From: UBA4732 sp002404095 | Lineage (GTDB): Bacteria > Planctomycetota > Planctomycetia > Gemmatales > Gemmataceae | Length of the DNA stretch: 64,000 nucleotides | Assembly (NCBI GenBank): GCA_036783645.1 | Contig: DAIPWT010000015.1 | Coordinates: 8,994-72,993 of the forward strand | Direction of reading: 5' to 3' | In this document: piece after piece, positions 54,000 through 63,941 of the stretch | How the letters are laid out: each line of letters starts with the position of its first letter | Position numbering within the stretch: position 1 is the first letter of the stretch | Translations under genes and position numbers: made by a program | The notes under the pieces: model-generated | The model's database searches: none | Told to the model about the DNA's origin: nothing | Seen by the model: the letters and a program-made list of their open reading frames with translations, nothing else

Positions 54000-55718
54000 A
54001 TGCACGGCCTGACGCTCCTCGTCGCCCTTCTGCTGTCCGTCGCCCCGGTCGCCGCCGCGGAGCAGCGCTCGCCCGAGGAAAACATCCTTAAACGCACCGG
54101 CGTTCGGGTGGACGCCGATGGCCTGTTGGCGTTCTTCCGCGAACGCACGATCCTCGTTACAGATAAGCAGATCAACAAAATAGTCCGACAGCTTGGCGCC
54201 GATGACTTCGACGAACGCGAAATCGCGTTCAAGGCGTTGGGAAAAATGGGAGTTCATGCGGCTTCATTCCTTCGCGCCGCGAAGAACGACCCCGACAAGG
54301 AAATCGCACACAGGTCGGAACAACTTTTAAAGGAAATCGCGGCGCCCACGCCGCTGCCGGCCGTGGCCGCGGCCCGGCTGGTGGCCCGCCGCGCTCCGGC
54401 CGACGCCGTAGCCGTTCTGTTGGCTTACCTGCCCTTTGCCGCCGACGGGGCGGTTGAGGACGAAGTACTGGCCGCGCTGCTGGCGTTGACCCCGGACGGC
54501 AAGGCGGACTCCGCCCTGGCGGCGGCGCTTACCGATCCACTGCCGATCAAGCGCGGCGCCGCCGGTTACGTCCTCGGCCGCAAGGGGGGTAAGGCCGGGA
54601 AGGACGAGACGCGCAAACTTCTGGCCGATGCGGACGCAGGGGTGCGCTGGCAAACGGCCTGCGCCTTGCTGGCCGTCCACGACCGGGCGGCGGTCTCCGT
54701 GTTGGTGGAACTGTTGGCTGACGGCCCGTTTGACACTGCATGGCGATCCGAGGAGGTGCTGCATCGGCTGGCCGGCGACAAGGTTACGACCCTCTGGCTC
54801 GACGATTCTGCGAAGCAGCGGAGCAAGGTCCGCGACGCTTGGGCGGCGTGGTGGAAGGAGAAGGGAGCCGGATTCGATCTAACGGGTTACACGGAGGCGC
54901 CGCGGCCGTTGGGCTACACGCTCGGCGTCGAATACAACACCGGCCGCGTCTGGGAATGTGACATCGACGGCTCGATTCGCTGGGAGATTAAGGATTTGGA
55001 AGGGCCGATGGATGCGCAGGTGTTGCCTAATGGGAATGTGCTGATCGCCGAGGCCGACGGGCATCGCGTCACGGAACGCGATCTAAAGGGAACGGTGAAG
55101 TGGGAGAAAAAGGTTGACGGCGAGCCGAACGGCTGCAAGAGGCTGCCGAATGGAAATACTTTCGTGTCCACTTGCAAGTCTGTTCTATCTCACAGGGAGT
55201 TCGGGGCGCTGGAATTCGGAATCGACGGCGCGACGCTTTTCGACGTCCGGAATTCGTCCGGCAACTTTTCCGACGCTATTTGCAAGGGTCGTGACGGCCG
55301 CACCTTTTTTACCTCGGACGTTGGGTTAATACAGCAGGACGCGGCCGGCAAAAGACTTGGGACAATCCGGCTGTCATGGGGCCAAAAAGTCCATTACGTT
55401 GGCCTTCAGGACCTGCCGGGAGGTCGCTTCCTGCTTGCCGACTTGGTCGGCGGCCAAGTGTTGGAAATAAAAGAAACCGAGGAAGTTCCTCAGATGCTAG
55501 AACTGCCGGATAAGCTACGTGAGTCTTTAAGCCGCGCGGGGCCGTTCGCAAAAGTCCTCTGGCAAACGCATGTATCAGGCGCGTGCGGGGTTATGCGGCT
55601 GACGAACGGCCATACGCTCGTAAGCGCCAATCACAAAGTAGTGGAGTTAAACGCGGATGGCGTGCCGGTCTGGGAGACAGCGGCGGAAGGTTATGTTCGC
55701 CGCGCCTATAGGCGCTAA
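54000..55718 (+). CDS. Exported HEAT-repeat plus beta-propeller protein
   Basis: 572 aa from the ATG at 54000 (GGAGG upstream; the ATG at 53985 is inside the ribosome-binding region). Signal peptide LTLLVALLLSVAPVAAA. HEAT-like units in residues 45-270 (LGADDFDEREIAFKALGKMG, DADAGVRWQTACALLAV). The second half holds propeller blades of the PQQ/arylsulfotransferase-like type (GRVWECDIDGSIRWEI, MDAQVLPNGNVLIAE, GCKRLPNGNTFVST). Periplasmic or surface; function unknown. Confidence 0.82.
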   Translation: MHGLTLLVALLLSVAPVAAAEQRSPEENILKRTGVRVDADGLLAFFRERTILVTDKQINKIVRQLGADDFDEREIAFKALGKMGVHAASFLRAAKNDPDKEIAHRSEQLLKEIAAPTPLPAVAAARLVARRAPADAVAVLLAYLPFAADGAVEDEVLAALLALTPDGKADSALAAALTDPLPIKRGAAGYVLGRKGGKAGKDETRKLLADADAGVRWQTACALLAVHDRAAVSVLVELLADGPFDTAWRSEEVLHRLAGDKVTTLWLDDSAKQRSKVRDAWAAWWKEKGAGFDLTGYTEAPRPLGYTLGVEYNTGRVWECDIDGSIRWEIKDLEGPMDAQVLPNGNVLIAEADGHRVTERDLKGTVKWEKKVDGEPNGCKRLPNGNTFVSTCKSVLSHREFGALEFGIDGATLFDVRNSSGNFSDAICKGRDGRTFFTSDVGLIQQDAAGKRLGTIRLSWGQKVHYVGLQDLPGGRFLLADLVGGQVLEIKETEEVPQMLELPDKLRESLSRAGPFAKVLWQTHVSGACGVMRLTNGHTLVSANHKVVELNADGVPVWETAAEGYVRRAYRR

Positions 55719-55782
55719 AAGATAGGAAGAGAACGCGGCGCGGCTGCGGCGTCGCGCCCTAAAAATCGCCGTTTTTTTACTG

Positions 55783-55844
55783 AGAATCGGTTCCAGAAAT
55801 CCCCCCCTCCCGCCAGTGGGAGAGGGGATTCTGGAACCGATTCT
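55783..55844. repeat. Imperfect palindrome (AGAATCGGTTCCAGA arms)
   Basis: 15 perfect outer base pairs, then AATCCCC/GGGGATT and a mismatched centre with a 7-C run. It lies between convergent genes; possible bidirectional terminator. No second copy was noticed. Confidence 0.75.
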
Positions 55845-55869
55845 TAAGCGGCCTCGCGCTTGCCGTTTC

Positions 55870-56166
55870 TTAATGCCTTACCTCTAACGCGATGATAACA
55901 GACTGCCCGTCTTGCGATCCCGAATCAAAGTAAATTTTGCAACCCGGTTTGAGTTGGGTGATCTTGCCGCGGAATCCAGTGTCATGCGACGTATTGGTAA
56001 GAAGCTCGTTGCTGAACTTATACTCCTCCGTTTTTGTCCCGTCGTCAACTTGGATGGAGTCGGCAGTGACTGCTACGACCTTCCCTCGTTCCAACCCGTC
56101 AGCAGTAGGACAGATTGTAACTGCGGCCAAAACAACAAGTCCGGCCAACAATTTTTTATGTAGCAT
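55870..56166 (-). CDS. Small exported hypothetical protein
   Basis: 98 aa with GGAGAACACC before the ATG and a signal peptide (KLLAGLVVLAAVTICPTADG). The mature part (ERGKVVAVTADSIQVDDGTK...) is a single small beta-barrel-like domain of about 75 residues. No family recognised. It is followed by the convergent HEAT/propeller gene and preceded by a large surface-protein gene on the same strand. Confidence 0.7.
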   Translation of the reverse strand: MLHKKLLAGLVVLAAVTICPTADGLERGKVVAVTADSIQVDDGTKTEEYKFSNELLTNTSHDTGFRGKITQLKPGCKIYFDSGSQDGQSVIIALEVRH

Positions 56167-56263
56167 GGTGTTCTCCAGCAGTGTCTAAGGATGCCTGTGG
56201 CATACCCACTGAGAAAAGGTCTAGGGACGGCCGTTAGGCCGCCCCTCTGAAACGGTTGGTTTT

Positions 56264-58233
56264 TTAAACGTTCAGCAGGTAATACTGTCTGGTGCCGTCG
56301 GGACCAGGCGTATAGGAATTGGTGGCGTCAATATTCACGTTTTTGGTGCCGAAATCGCCGGTGATAAGGTTTACCTGGGGCGTGTCAAGGATTTGCATAC
56401 TCAGGCCAAAGGGTAGCGGATTAGGCTTGGCAACCGTTATGACGGAAAGGACTGAGTGCGTGCCGAGAAGAAACCCGACATCGGAGTGCCATTTATCCCA
56501 GATGGGGTTGCCCTTCAAATTCACGTCCATATACAAAGTGCCGCCAAGCATCGACACTTTGTGGTCGCTGTCGAGTTCTCCGATGGCGACCAAGCCGCCA
56601 ACGTATACTTTTCCGTCGTTGATCTGGATGTCGCCTCCGTTGAGGTACGATGTTTTGCCCCCCGCGCTGGTGAGGTCGCCGCCATTCATGATTAAACCTT
56701 GGTCCACTTGCAAGGTTGCCTTTGGCGTAGCATTTGTCCCTATTATGATGTGGCCTGCGTTATGTAAAACAGAGACGTTGCTCACAGCATTCGCTTTGTC
56801 GAAATATAATGTGCCCGCCTCGATATCCAGTGTGCCCCCATTGTCGGAGTTATCCACGTAAGGCAAGTCCGACTTCACCGTAACGCCATCATGGAGCGAA
56901 GACAGTTGTAAAGTGCCGCCGTTGTTCACGATCATTCCGGTTCCGGTTGTCACAATGTTGGCCGTGCTGTTCCAGTTGAATTTGCCGCCGGTGTTGATAC
57001 TTATCCCGGCGTTCTTGGTGAAGGTCAACGATCCGGTGGTGTTAAAATCGACCGTGGCGCCGTTGAGGTCGAGGTTGTCGCCGATTTTCAGGTCCGTTCC
57101 CTTAATCGTGGCGTGGTTATTGAGGACGAAATCCGACAGCGTGCCGGCGATATTCAGGAAGGCTTTTCCCGTGGGATTGTCCCAGATGAAGGGGCCATTC
57201 ACGGAGAGGGCGTTGCCGGCTCCGCCCGCTTGGATGACTTCGCCGCCCTCAAAGTCGAAGGTTCGCGCGATGCTCATTGCAGGATAGAATGTTATGGTGC
57301 TGGAATAGCTAGGGGCAACCGTTATGGAACCGACGGCGAATGATGAGTTATCGATGCAGTCAGCGTTTGAAACCGTGCCGTCGAAAATCACGTCATCGTT
57401 ATCGCCGGGCGCCAGATAGGAGCGAAAGCCGGTGTTGTCGAGCCAGTTCTGTCCGTTCTCCCATGCGGTCGGATCTCCGATCGCAGCTCCTCCTATCCAG
57501 GTGAAGGGGCCTTGGCTGGTGCCGCTCGAACTGGGACCGCTGTCCAAGGCGCGGCCTCTGCCGAACGCCTGCATCGGTGCGGCCGCCGCCGGACTTTCGG
57601 TATGGCTGCTGCTCGAAGCGCTGCCCGAACCCGAACCGCTGCCGTGACCCACGCCGCTGCCGACGGCCAAGGTATAATCCGGCTGGGAGGCGACGAATTG
57701 CGGCGCTGGGCTGGCGACCAGCGCCAGAGCCGGTAAGCCGGCCGCGTACAAGGCCGGCGCCGCGGAAGAAGAGCCGGCCTTCGCCGCGCCGTGCGGCGGA
57801 CTAGTGAACAGGCCGTTGCCGTAAGCGCCGGCGGACGGGTCGGCGAATACGCTTTGAAAGAGCGAGTCGGCCGGCGCGAGAGCGGGAGCGTTGCCGGTCA
57901 ACGCATGGACGGTCGAGTCCGGCAAGCGACTCGCCCATTGCTCCGCGGCGGCGGCATGTCGTGCCGGTGCGTCCGTCTTTTCGCCGGACAGGCGGATGGG
58001 CGAATCGACCGATCCGCCGAGGGTCGAGCCGGCGGAGGCGACGAGGGCCGTGAACGCCGGCGCCAAGCCGGAAAGAAGGTCGGAGGCCATGAGGTTGTTG
58101 CACACCTCTCTCGGTTCCAATTCTTGGAGCGTCAGCCTCACGGACGCGGGTTTGCGGGCGGTGCGGCTGAAAGCCACGCGCCGCGAATTAGAGACATGGG
58201 GGGGGCAAATGTCGCTTTTTCTTGATGGCGCAT
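56264..58233 (-). CDS. Large LEPR-type surface protein (frame broken at an 8-C tract)
   Basis: The ATG at 58233 has AAAAGGAAC seven bases upstream and begins MRHQEKATFAPP. An 8-C run (58198-58205 on the other strand as G) then breaks the frame; nine C would give a continuous ORF of about 656 aa. The main frame continues HVSNSRRVAFSRTARKPASV and LTLQELEPREVCNN, the LEPR-type signature. It is followed by a Ser/Gly-rich region and repeated autotransporter-like strand motifs (GGALSVNGPFIWDN-type, KANAVSNVSVLHNAGHIII). Without the repaired start only unlikely upstream codons are available. Cell-surface beta-helix protein is the likely role. Confidence 0.75.
58198..58205 (-). repeat. Poly-C tract (8 C, minus strand) in the 5' coding region
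   Basis: Lies 27 bases after the ATG of the surface protein. Nine or six C would put start and main frame together. Confidence 0.8.
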
Positions 58234-58511
58234 CGGTGTTCCTTTTCCTGGTGAAGCCTCGAGTTGTGAAACCGTTTCCCACGACGAGGGAGATGAAAGT
58301 ATGGTAACGACGCCTTTGGCGATTGCAACGGCATTTTCGGTGAAAGTTCCGTGAAACGATATGAGGGGAAACCAGAGTCCAACGATGCTCGTCCTCCTCC
58401 GCCAATTTCCATTGCGATGCCGCGCACCGTTCGCTAGGCTAAATCATCGCTTTCGTCCGCCAGCCCGTATACCCACCCGGCGCGATGCGCAATTGTTAGG
58501 CGTTGATTTCC

Positions 58512-61500
58512 ATGCACATAAAATCCCACTTCGCCGCTACCCTTCTCTTTGGCGTTATCGGCGCCGGTTTCCTCGTCGCGGCCGCGCCCGGCGTCAAGCC
58601 TTACACCCCCAAGATCGACCCCGCCTCCGACGAGTGGAAGGAGGCGCAGAAACGCATCCAGGTTCCCGCCGGGTTTAAGGTCGATCTCTGGGCCGCCGAG
58701 CCGTTGCTCGTCAACCCCGTCTGCTTCGCCATTGATGAGAAAAATCGCTTCTACGTCGCCGAGGATTTTCGCCTTCACGACGGCGTCACCGACATTCGCA
58801 GCCACATGGACTGGCTCGACGACGACCTCGCCTGTCGCACCGTTGAGGACCGCACCGCGATGCTCAAACGCAAGCTCGGCGACAAGGTTACGGAATACGG
58901 CGTCCAGCACGACCGCATCCGCCTTATTGAGGACACGACAGGCGCAGGCAAGGCCGACAAGGCCGAGGTCTGGGCCGACGGCTTCCACGACATCCCCGAC
59001 GGCATCGGCGCCGGCCTCGTCACGCGCAATGGCGATGTTTGGTATACCTGTATTCCAGATATCTGGAAAATGCGCGATACCACCGGCAAGGGCAAGGCCG
59101 ACCAACGCGAACGGTTGCACCACGGTTTCGGCGTCCACGTCGGCTTCCTCGGCCACGATCTGCACGGTCTGCGCTTCGGCCCCGACGGCAAGCTCTACTT
59201 CAGCATCGGCGACCGTGGAATCAACATAAAGGACGCCGAGAAGCCGTTATTTCTGCCCGACACGGGTTCAGTGATGCGCTGCAATCCGGACGGCAGCGAG
59301 TTGGAAATCTACGCTACGGGACTGCGCAACCCGCAGGAATTGGCCTTCGACGAGTGCGGCAACCTGTTCACGGTGGACAACAATTCCGACGCCGGCGACA
59401 AGGTGCGTTGCGTCTACGTCGTCGAGGGCGGCGACAGCGGCTGGCGCATTGGCTACCAGTTCGGCACGGCCACCGGAGTTCGCGGACCTTGGATGGCGGA
59501 AAAGATGGACGACCCGCAATGGGACGGGCAGGCGGAGTTCCTCGTGCCGCCGGTCGCCAATCTGGCCAACGGCCCGTCGGGTCTTACCTACTATCCCGGT
59601 CTTGGCTTGCCGGAACGCTACAACGAACACTTTTTTTTATGCGATTTCCGCGGCGCCAGCGGCGACAGCGGCGTCCGCTCCTTCGCCTGCAAGCCGAACG
59701 GAGCGACTTTTAAGATGGTGGATGAGCATCAATTCATCTGGTCGGTGCTAGGGACCGACGTGGATTTCGGCATGGACTGCGCCATTTATGTTTCGGATTG
59801 GGTCGAGGGCTGGGAGAAGCCGAACAAGGGTCGCATCTGGAAGATCACCTATCCGGAATTGGCGAAAGAGCCGGCCGTCCAGGAAGTGAAGAAGATCATG
59901 GCGGAGGGTTTCGACGAACGCCCGACCTCGGAACTGGTCGATCTGCTGCAACACAAAGACATGCGCGTGCGTCAATCGGCGCAGTTCGCGTTGGCGGCGA
60001 AGGGGAGCGAAGCGATCCCGGCGTTCGCTGGGATCGCGCTCGAGGGTAAGAACCGTCTCTCTCGCTTCCATGCGATTTGGGGGCTTGGCCAAGTTGGCCG
60101 CAAAGATTCGGCGGCTTACTTGGCGCTATTGCCGCTCTTGAAAGACGCTGATCCCGAAATTCGGGCGCAGACGGCCAAGACGCTTGGCGATGGCCGTTTC
60201 GGCGCGGGGCCGCCCTTCGTCGCGTTGTTGAAAGATCCTGAGCCACGCGTGCGCTTCTTCGCCGCGCAGGGTTTGGCGCGACTTGCTGACAAGAAAAGCA
60301 TACCGGCCGTTCTGGACATGCTCCGCGACAACGCCGACAAAGACGCCTATCTGCGCCACGCCGGCGTCATGGCCCTGGCCGAAAGCGGCGCCAAGGATGC
60401 CTGGATGACGGCGGCCGACGACCCGTCGCCGGCCGTGCGCATGGCTGTTCTGTTGGCCCTGCGGCGGACCAATGATGCCGATGTTGCCCGTTATCTCAAC
60501 GATCCCGATCCGAAATTGGTGGTAGAGGCGGCGCGAGCCATCAACGACGTACCCATTGAGGCTGCGATGCCGAAACTGGCCGCGCTGGTGCGTAAGCCGG
60601 GTTTGACGCTGCCGCTGGGTTATCGCGTTCTCAACGCCAACTTTCGGCTGGGAAAGAAGGAGAATGCGGAGGCCGTGGCCGCGTTCGCCGGGCGGGCCGA
60701 CGCCACGGAGGAATTGCGCATCGAGGCGCTGAAGGAACTAGCCGACTGGACGAAGCCAGCCGGGCGCGACCGCGTGATGGGCGTATGGCGGCCGCTTGAG
60801 CCGCGTCCGCCGGAGTTTGCCGCCGACGCCTTTCGCGGCGTGCTGGGCGGCGTCTTTAACGGCTCCGACAAGGTGCGTAAGGAGGCGGTCGATACGGCCG
60901 TGAAGCTCAGCGTTAAGGAGGTCGGCCCAATCTTGTTGGAGACGGCCAGGGACTCCAAGCGACTCGCGCGCACACGCGCCGAGGCATTGCGGGCGCTGGC
61001 GGCTCTAAAGGATTCCAGCGTGGATGCGGCCATTAAGACGGCATTGGACGACGCCGAACCGTTGGTGCGCTCTGAGGGCCGGCGCGTACTGGCGCAGACG
61101 AAGCCGGCCGAAGCGCTGCCGCTGCTGGCCAAGGCCGTCGAATCCGGTGCAATCATCGAAAGGCAAAGCGCCTACGCCGTGCTGGGCGAATTGAAGTCTC
61201 CGGGAGTGGACGACTTGCTGGCGAAGCAGGTTGAAGAACTGCTAGAAAAGAAGCAGCCGCCGGAGGTCGCGCTCGACCTTTTGGATGCGGCGGGTAAACA
61301 CCCCGCCAAGGACATCAAAGATCGCTTGACTCGCTATGAAGCCGCCCGACCGAAGGGCGACGTACTCGCCCCGTACCGCGAAGCGCTAGTCGGCGGCGAC
61401 GCCGACAGCGGCCGACGCATTTTCTTCTACAAACAAGAGGTGAGTTGTCTGCGCTGTCACAAGGTCAACGGCGAGGGCGGCGAGGTGGGTCCGGAGATGA

Positions 61501-61820
61501 AAGGCATCGGCACGCGCCAGAAGCGCGACTACCTACTGGAGTCGATCGTCGATCCGAACAAGCAGATCGCCAAGGGATATGAGAGCGTGTTATTGGTGCT
61601 GAACAACGGCCAGACGCGAACCGGCGTCCTCAAGGGCGAGGACGCCAAGGAAATCCGCCTCATGACGGCAGAGGGCAAACTCGTCACGGTGGCGAAGGAT
61701 GAAATCGACGAGCGCCATCCCGGCAAGTCGGCCATGCCGGAGGACGTCATTAAGAAGCTATCCAAGTCCGAGCTGCGGGATTTAGTAGAATTCCTCGCGG
61801 GGTTGAAGGAAAAGCAGTAG
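58512..61820 (+). CDS. PVC-type heme-binding protein with dehydrogenase-like propeller and HEAT repeats
   Basis: 1102 aa from the ATG at 58512. Signal peptide, then a sorbosone-dehydrogenase-like beta-propeller (PVCFAIDEKNRFYVAE, LHGLRFGPDGKLYFSIGDRG, LRNPQELAFDECGNL), as in planctomycete membrane-bound dehydrogenase (TIGR02604) proteins. HEAT repeats follow from about residue 480 to 900. The C-terminal c-type heme domain has CLRCHKVNGEGGEVGPEMKG and ESIVDPNKQI (TIGR02603-like). Likely periplasmic redox enzyme of unknown substrate. An in-frame 8-T run at 59631-59638 shows that not all homopolymers here break frames. Confidence 0.93.
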   Translation: MHIKSHFAATLLFGVIGAGFLVAAAPGVKPYTPKIDPASDEWKEAQKRIQVPAGFKVDLWAAEPLLVNPVCFAIDEKNRFYVAEDFRLHDGVTDIRSHMDWLDDDLACRTVEDRTAMLKRKLGDKVTEYGVQHDRIRLIEDTTGAGKADKAEVWADGFHDIPDGIGAGLVTRNGDVWYTCIPDIWKMRDTTGKGKADQRERLHHGFGVHVGFLGHDLHGLRFGPDGKLYFSIGDRGINIKDAEKPLFLPDTGSVMRCNPDGSELEIYATGLRNPQELAFDECGNLFTVDNNSDAGDKVRCVYVVEGGDSGWRIGYQFGTATGVRGPWMAEKMDDPQWDGQAEFLVPPVANLANGPSGLTYYPGLGLPERYNEHFFLCDFRGASGDSGVRSFACKPNGATFKMVDEHQFIWSVLGTDVDFGMDCAIYVSDWVEGWEKPNKGRIWKITYPELAKEPAVQEVKKIMAEGFDERPTSELVDLLQHKDMRVRQSAQFALAAKGSEAIPAFAGIALEGKNRLSRFHAIWGLGQVGRKDSAAYLALLPLLKDADPEIRAQTAKTLGDGRFGAGPPFVALLKDPEPRVRFFAAQGLARLADKKSIPAVLDMLRDNADKDAYLRHAGVMALAESGAKDAWMTAADDPSPAVRMAVLLALRRTNDADVARYLNDPDPKLVVEAARAINDVPIEAAMPKLAALVRKPGLTLPLGYRVLNANFRLGKKENAEAVAAFAGRADATEELRIEALKELADWTKPAGRDRVMGVWRPLEPRPPEFAADAFRGVLGGVFNGSDKVRKEAVDTAVKLSVKEVGPILLETARDSKRLARTRAEALRALAALKDSSVDAAIKTALDDAEPLVRSEGRRVLAQTKPAEALPLLAKAVESGAIIERQSAYAVLGELKSPGVDDLLAKQVEELLEKKQPPEVALDLLDAAGKHPAKDIKDRLTRYEAARPKGDVLAPYREALVGGDADSGRRIFFYKQEVSCLRCHKVNGEGGEVGPEMKGIGTRQKRDYLLESIVDPNKQIAKGYESVLLVLNNGQTRTGVLKGEDAKEIRLMTAEGKLVTVAKDEIDERHPGKSAMPEDVIKKLSKSELRDLVEFLAGLKEKQ

Positions 61821-61830
61821 GCCGGCCTCA

Positions 61831-61860
61831 ACTCCGGGCGCTTACGCGACCCGGCTCGCC
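61831..61860. repeat. Single-arm relic of family F element
   Basis: 30 bp matching 17086-17115 at 26 positions, without the opposite arm, just after the PVC-heme gene stop. It shows that half elements exist. Confidence 0.7.
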
Positions 61861-61873
61861 AACGGGAATTGCC

Positions 61874-62668
61874 ATGCGACACGACAACCGCCGGTTCGAC
61901 GAACTCCGACCCCTGACCTTCGAGCGCGGCTATACGCGCCAAGCGCCCGGCAGCGTCCTGGTGCGCATGGGCCGTACCGCCGTCCTTTGCACTTGCTCCA
62001 TTGAAGAGACCGTACCGCCGTTTCTCGTCGGCAGCGGCAAGGGTTGGCTCACCGCCGAGTACGCCATGTTGCCCGGCAGCACCTCGACGCGCAAGCCGCG
62101 CGACCGCGGCGGCAAGATCGACGGCCGCGGCGTCGAAATCCAACGCCTCATTGGCCGTAGTCTGCGCGCCGTGGTCGATCTGGCGAAGCTAGGCGAGCGC
62201 ACGCTCTGGATCGACTGCGACGTGATCGAGGCCGACGGCGGTACGCGCACCGCCTCTATTAACGGCGCTTTCGTCGCGCTCATTGACGCCTTGACGGCCC
62301 CGCCGCGGAAGCCCCTGCTTGTGCCGTTGCCGCCGCCAGCCGCGTTTCTGCGCGGCAGCATCGCGGCCGTCAGCGTCGGTCTACTGGACGGCGCGGAATT
62401 GCTCGACCTCGATTACCGCGAAGACAAGGACGCCGATGTGGACCTGAATCTGGTGATGACCGGCGCCGGCGATTTCATTGAGGTGCAGGCCGGAGGCGAG
62501 GAAGCCACCTTTCGTCGCGATCAACTCGACCGCCTGCTTACTTTGGGCAAAAAGGGAATCGACGCGATCACCCTTCACCAGCGTCAGGTGCTTGGTCTGA
62601 ATTGGCCTATTCCATTCCGCCCTGATAGTGGTCAATTGTTCAATAATGCAGGGCTGTCCAGTCGATAG
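61874..62668 (+). CDS. rph: Ribonuclease PH
   Basis: 264-aa phosphorolytic 3'-5' exoribonuclease that trims tRNA 3' ends. It starts MRHDNRRFDELRPLTFERGY. Phosphate-binding and catalytic segments are KPRDRGGKIDGRGVEIQRLIGRSLR and IDCDVIEADGGTRTASINGA, followed by DLDYREDKDADVDLNLVM with the catalytic acidic residues. About 20 residues longer at the C-terminus than typical. The usual partner (rdgB/ITPase) is not next to it. Confidence 0.95.
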   Translation: MRHDNRRFDELRPLTFERGYTRQAPGSVLVRMGRTAVLCTCSIEETVPPFLVGSGKGWLTAEYAMLPGSTSTRKPRDRGGKIDGRGVEIQRLIGRSLRAVVDLAKLGERTLWIDCDVIEADGGTRTASINGAFVALIDALTAPPRKPLLVPLPPPAAFLRGSIAAVSVGLLDGAELLDLDYREDKDADVDLNLVMTGAGDFIEVQAGGEEATFRRDQLDRLLTLGKKGIDAITLHQRQVLGLNWPIPFRPDSGQLFNNAGLSSR

Positions 62669-62681
62669 GAGAAACGAGGCC

Positions 62682-62738
62682 GTAGGGGCGGGGTTTCCCC
62701 GCCCGTGGCGTCGTAGGGCGGGGAAACCCCGCCCCTAC
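62682..62738. repeat. Palindromic element, family B
   Basis: Perfect 23-nt arms around an 11-nt loop; same sequence as 18843-18899 except in the loop. 13 bp after the rph stop. Confidence 0.92.
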
Positions 62739-63104
62739 AGCCCTAGTCCCCAAGATCGGGAGGAAGACTCAAGCGGGAAGCCTTTTCGAGGCTTCTCACT
62801 GAACATTTGAAGCGGTTCTATCGGTAAGCGCCGCTGTGCCGGTAGGATGGTTGAAAGAGATAAGTGCGGTCGCCCAACCTCTAACGGCCTCTCTTCGATG
62901 CGGCGCGTCGCCTCCCTTCCCAGTCTCTACAGCCCCCTTCGGAGCCGGCCGATACCTTCCAAAGTAAGGGCGCGACGTGCGCCCGCCTTGGATGCCTCCC
63001 GCTGAATCGACCCGTGGTGCGGTCCCTTGTTTGGCATTCCGGCAAAACGTGACCTAAGCTAACAACTGAAGTTCCGGTCCCCCCAACCGCGCTGGAAACT
63101 CCCC
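62739..63104. other. Leader region upstream of the sigma factor gene
   Basis: 366 bp with no supportable ORF, RNA gene or clear promoter. Less GC-rich than the genes; it may carry the sigma gene promoter and a long untranslated leader. Confidence 0.5.
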
Positions 63105-63941
63105 ATGACCCGACCGCGCCGTCTTCGGAGTGAATCGGTCCAGTCTCCGCTGGAAACGTACCTCCGTGAGATCAATGAAACCGCTCTCCTCAATGCCGAA
63201 GAAGAGAAGCAACTGGCTTACCGCATCGAGGACGGCGACAGTGAGGCCCGCGACCGCATGGTCCGCGCTAACCTGCGCCTTGTCGTCAACATCGCCCGCA
63301 GTTACACCGGCAAGGGCCTGGGACTGCAAGATCTGATCGAGGAAGGCAACCTCGGGCTGCTCCGCGCCGTGGAAGGGTTTGACCCCTCCATGAACACACG
63401 GTTTAGCACCTACGCCAGTTATTGGATCAAACAGTCGATCAAGCGCGCCCTAGTCAACACCGCCAAAACGATCCGCATCCCGGCGTACATGGTCGAGTTG
63501 TTGGCGAAGTGGCGGCGAGCGTCGGCCAAGCTGCAAGAAGAGTTGGGCCGGGCGCCTTCGCAAGAAGAAATCGCCCGCAGCCTCGACTTACCCAAGAAAA
63601 AGCTGAGCATCATCAAGAAAGCGATCCGCGTCTACAACGCGGCGCCGCAGACCGACCAGGCGGACAACGGCTGGTCGCTGGAAGAGATGGTGATGGACAA
63701 CCATAGTAAGACGCCGGACACGGAAATGGTCGAAGCGGACGACTTGCACCACGTCCTGGATCTGCTGGACAAGATGGACAAACGCGAGGCGGCGGTGCTG
63801 CGGATGCGCTTCGGCCTCGACGACGAAGAGCCAAAGACGCTCAAGGAAATCGGCGAACGCCTCGGCCTGACGCGCGAGCGCGTCCGCCAGATCGAGAGCG
63901 AAGCGCTGGGCAAACTCAGCGAGAGTATGCACGCGGATTAG
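63105..63941 (+). CDS. RpoD/SigA-like primary-type sigma factor
   Basis: 278 aa. Region 1.2 (SPLETYLREINETALLNAEEE), region 2 (RANLRLVVNIARSYTGKGL, LIEEGNLGLLRAVEGFD, FSTYASYWIKQSIKRAL), region 3 (ELLAKWRRASAKLQEELG) and region 4 with the -35-binding helix-turn-helix TLKEIGERLGLTRERVRQIE. It lacks region 1.1, so it is a short primary or group 2 sigma factor. Intact; the last 59 bp of the window after it hold nothing recognisable. Confidence 0.95.
   Translation: MTRPRRLRSESVQSPLETYLREINETALLNAEEEKQLAYRIEDGDSEARDRMVRANLRLVVNIARSYTGKGLGLQDLIEEGNLGLLRAVEGFDPSMNTRFSTYASYWIKQSIKRALVNTAKTIRIPAYMVELLAKWRRASAKLQEELGRAPSQEEIARSLDLPKKKLSIIKKAIRVYNAAPQTDQADNGWSLEEMVMDNHSKTPDTEMVEADDLHHVLDLLDKMDKREAAVLRMRFGLDDEEPKTLKEIGERLGLTRERVRQIESEALGKLSESMHAD

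Noticed and set aside
58234..58405. 5' extension of the surface-protein ORF to 58405
   Set aside because: No ribosome-binding site and composition unlike an N-terminus; the ATG at 58233 with a repaired frame explains the gene better.
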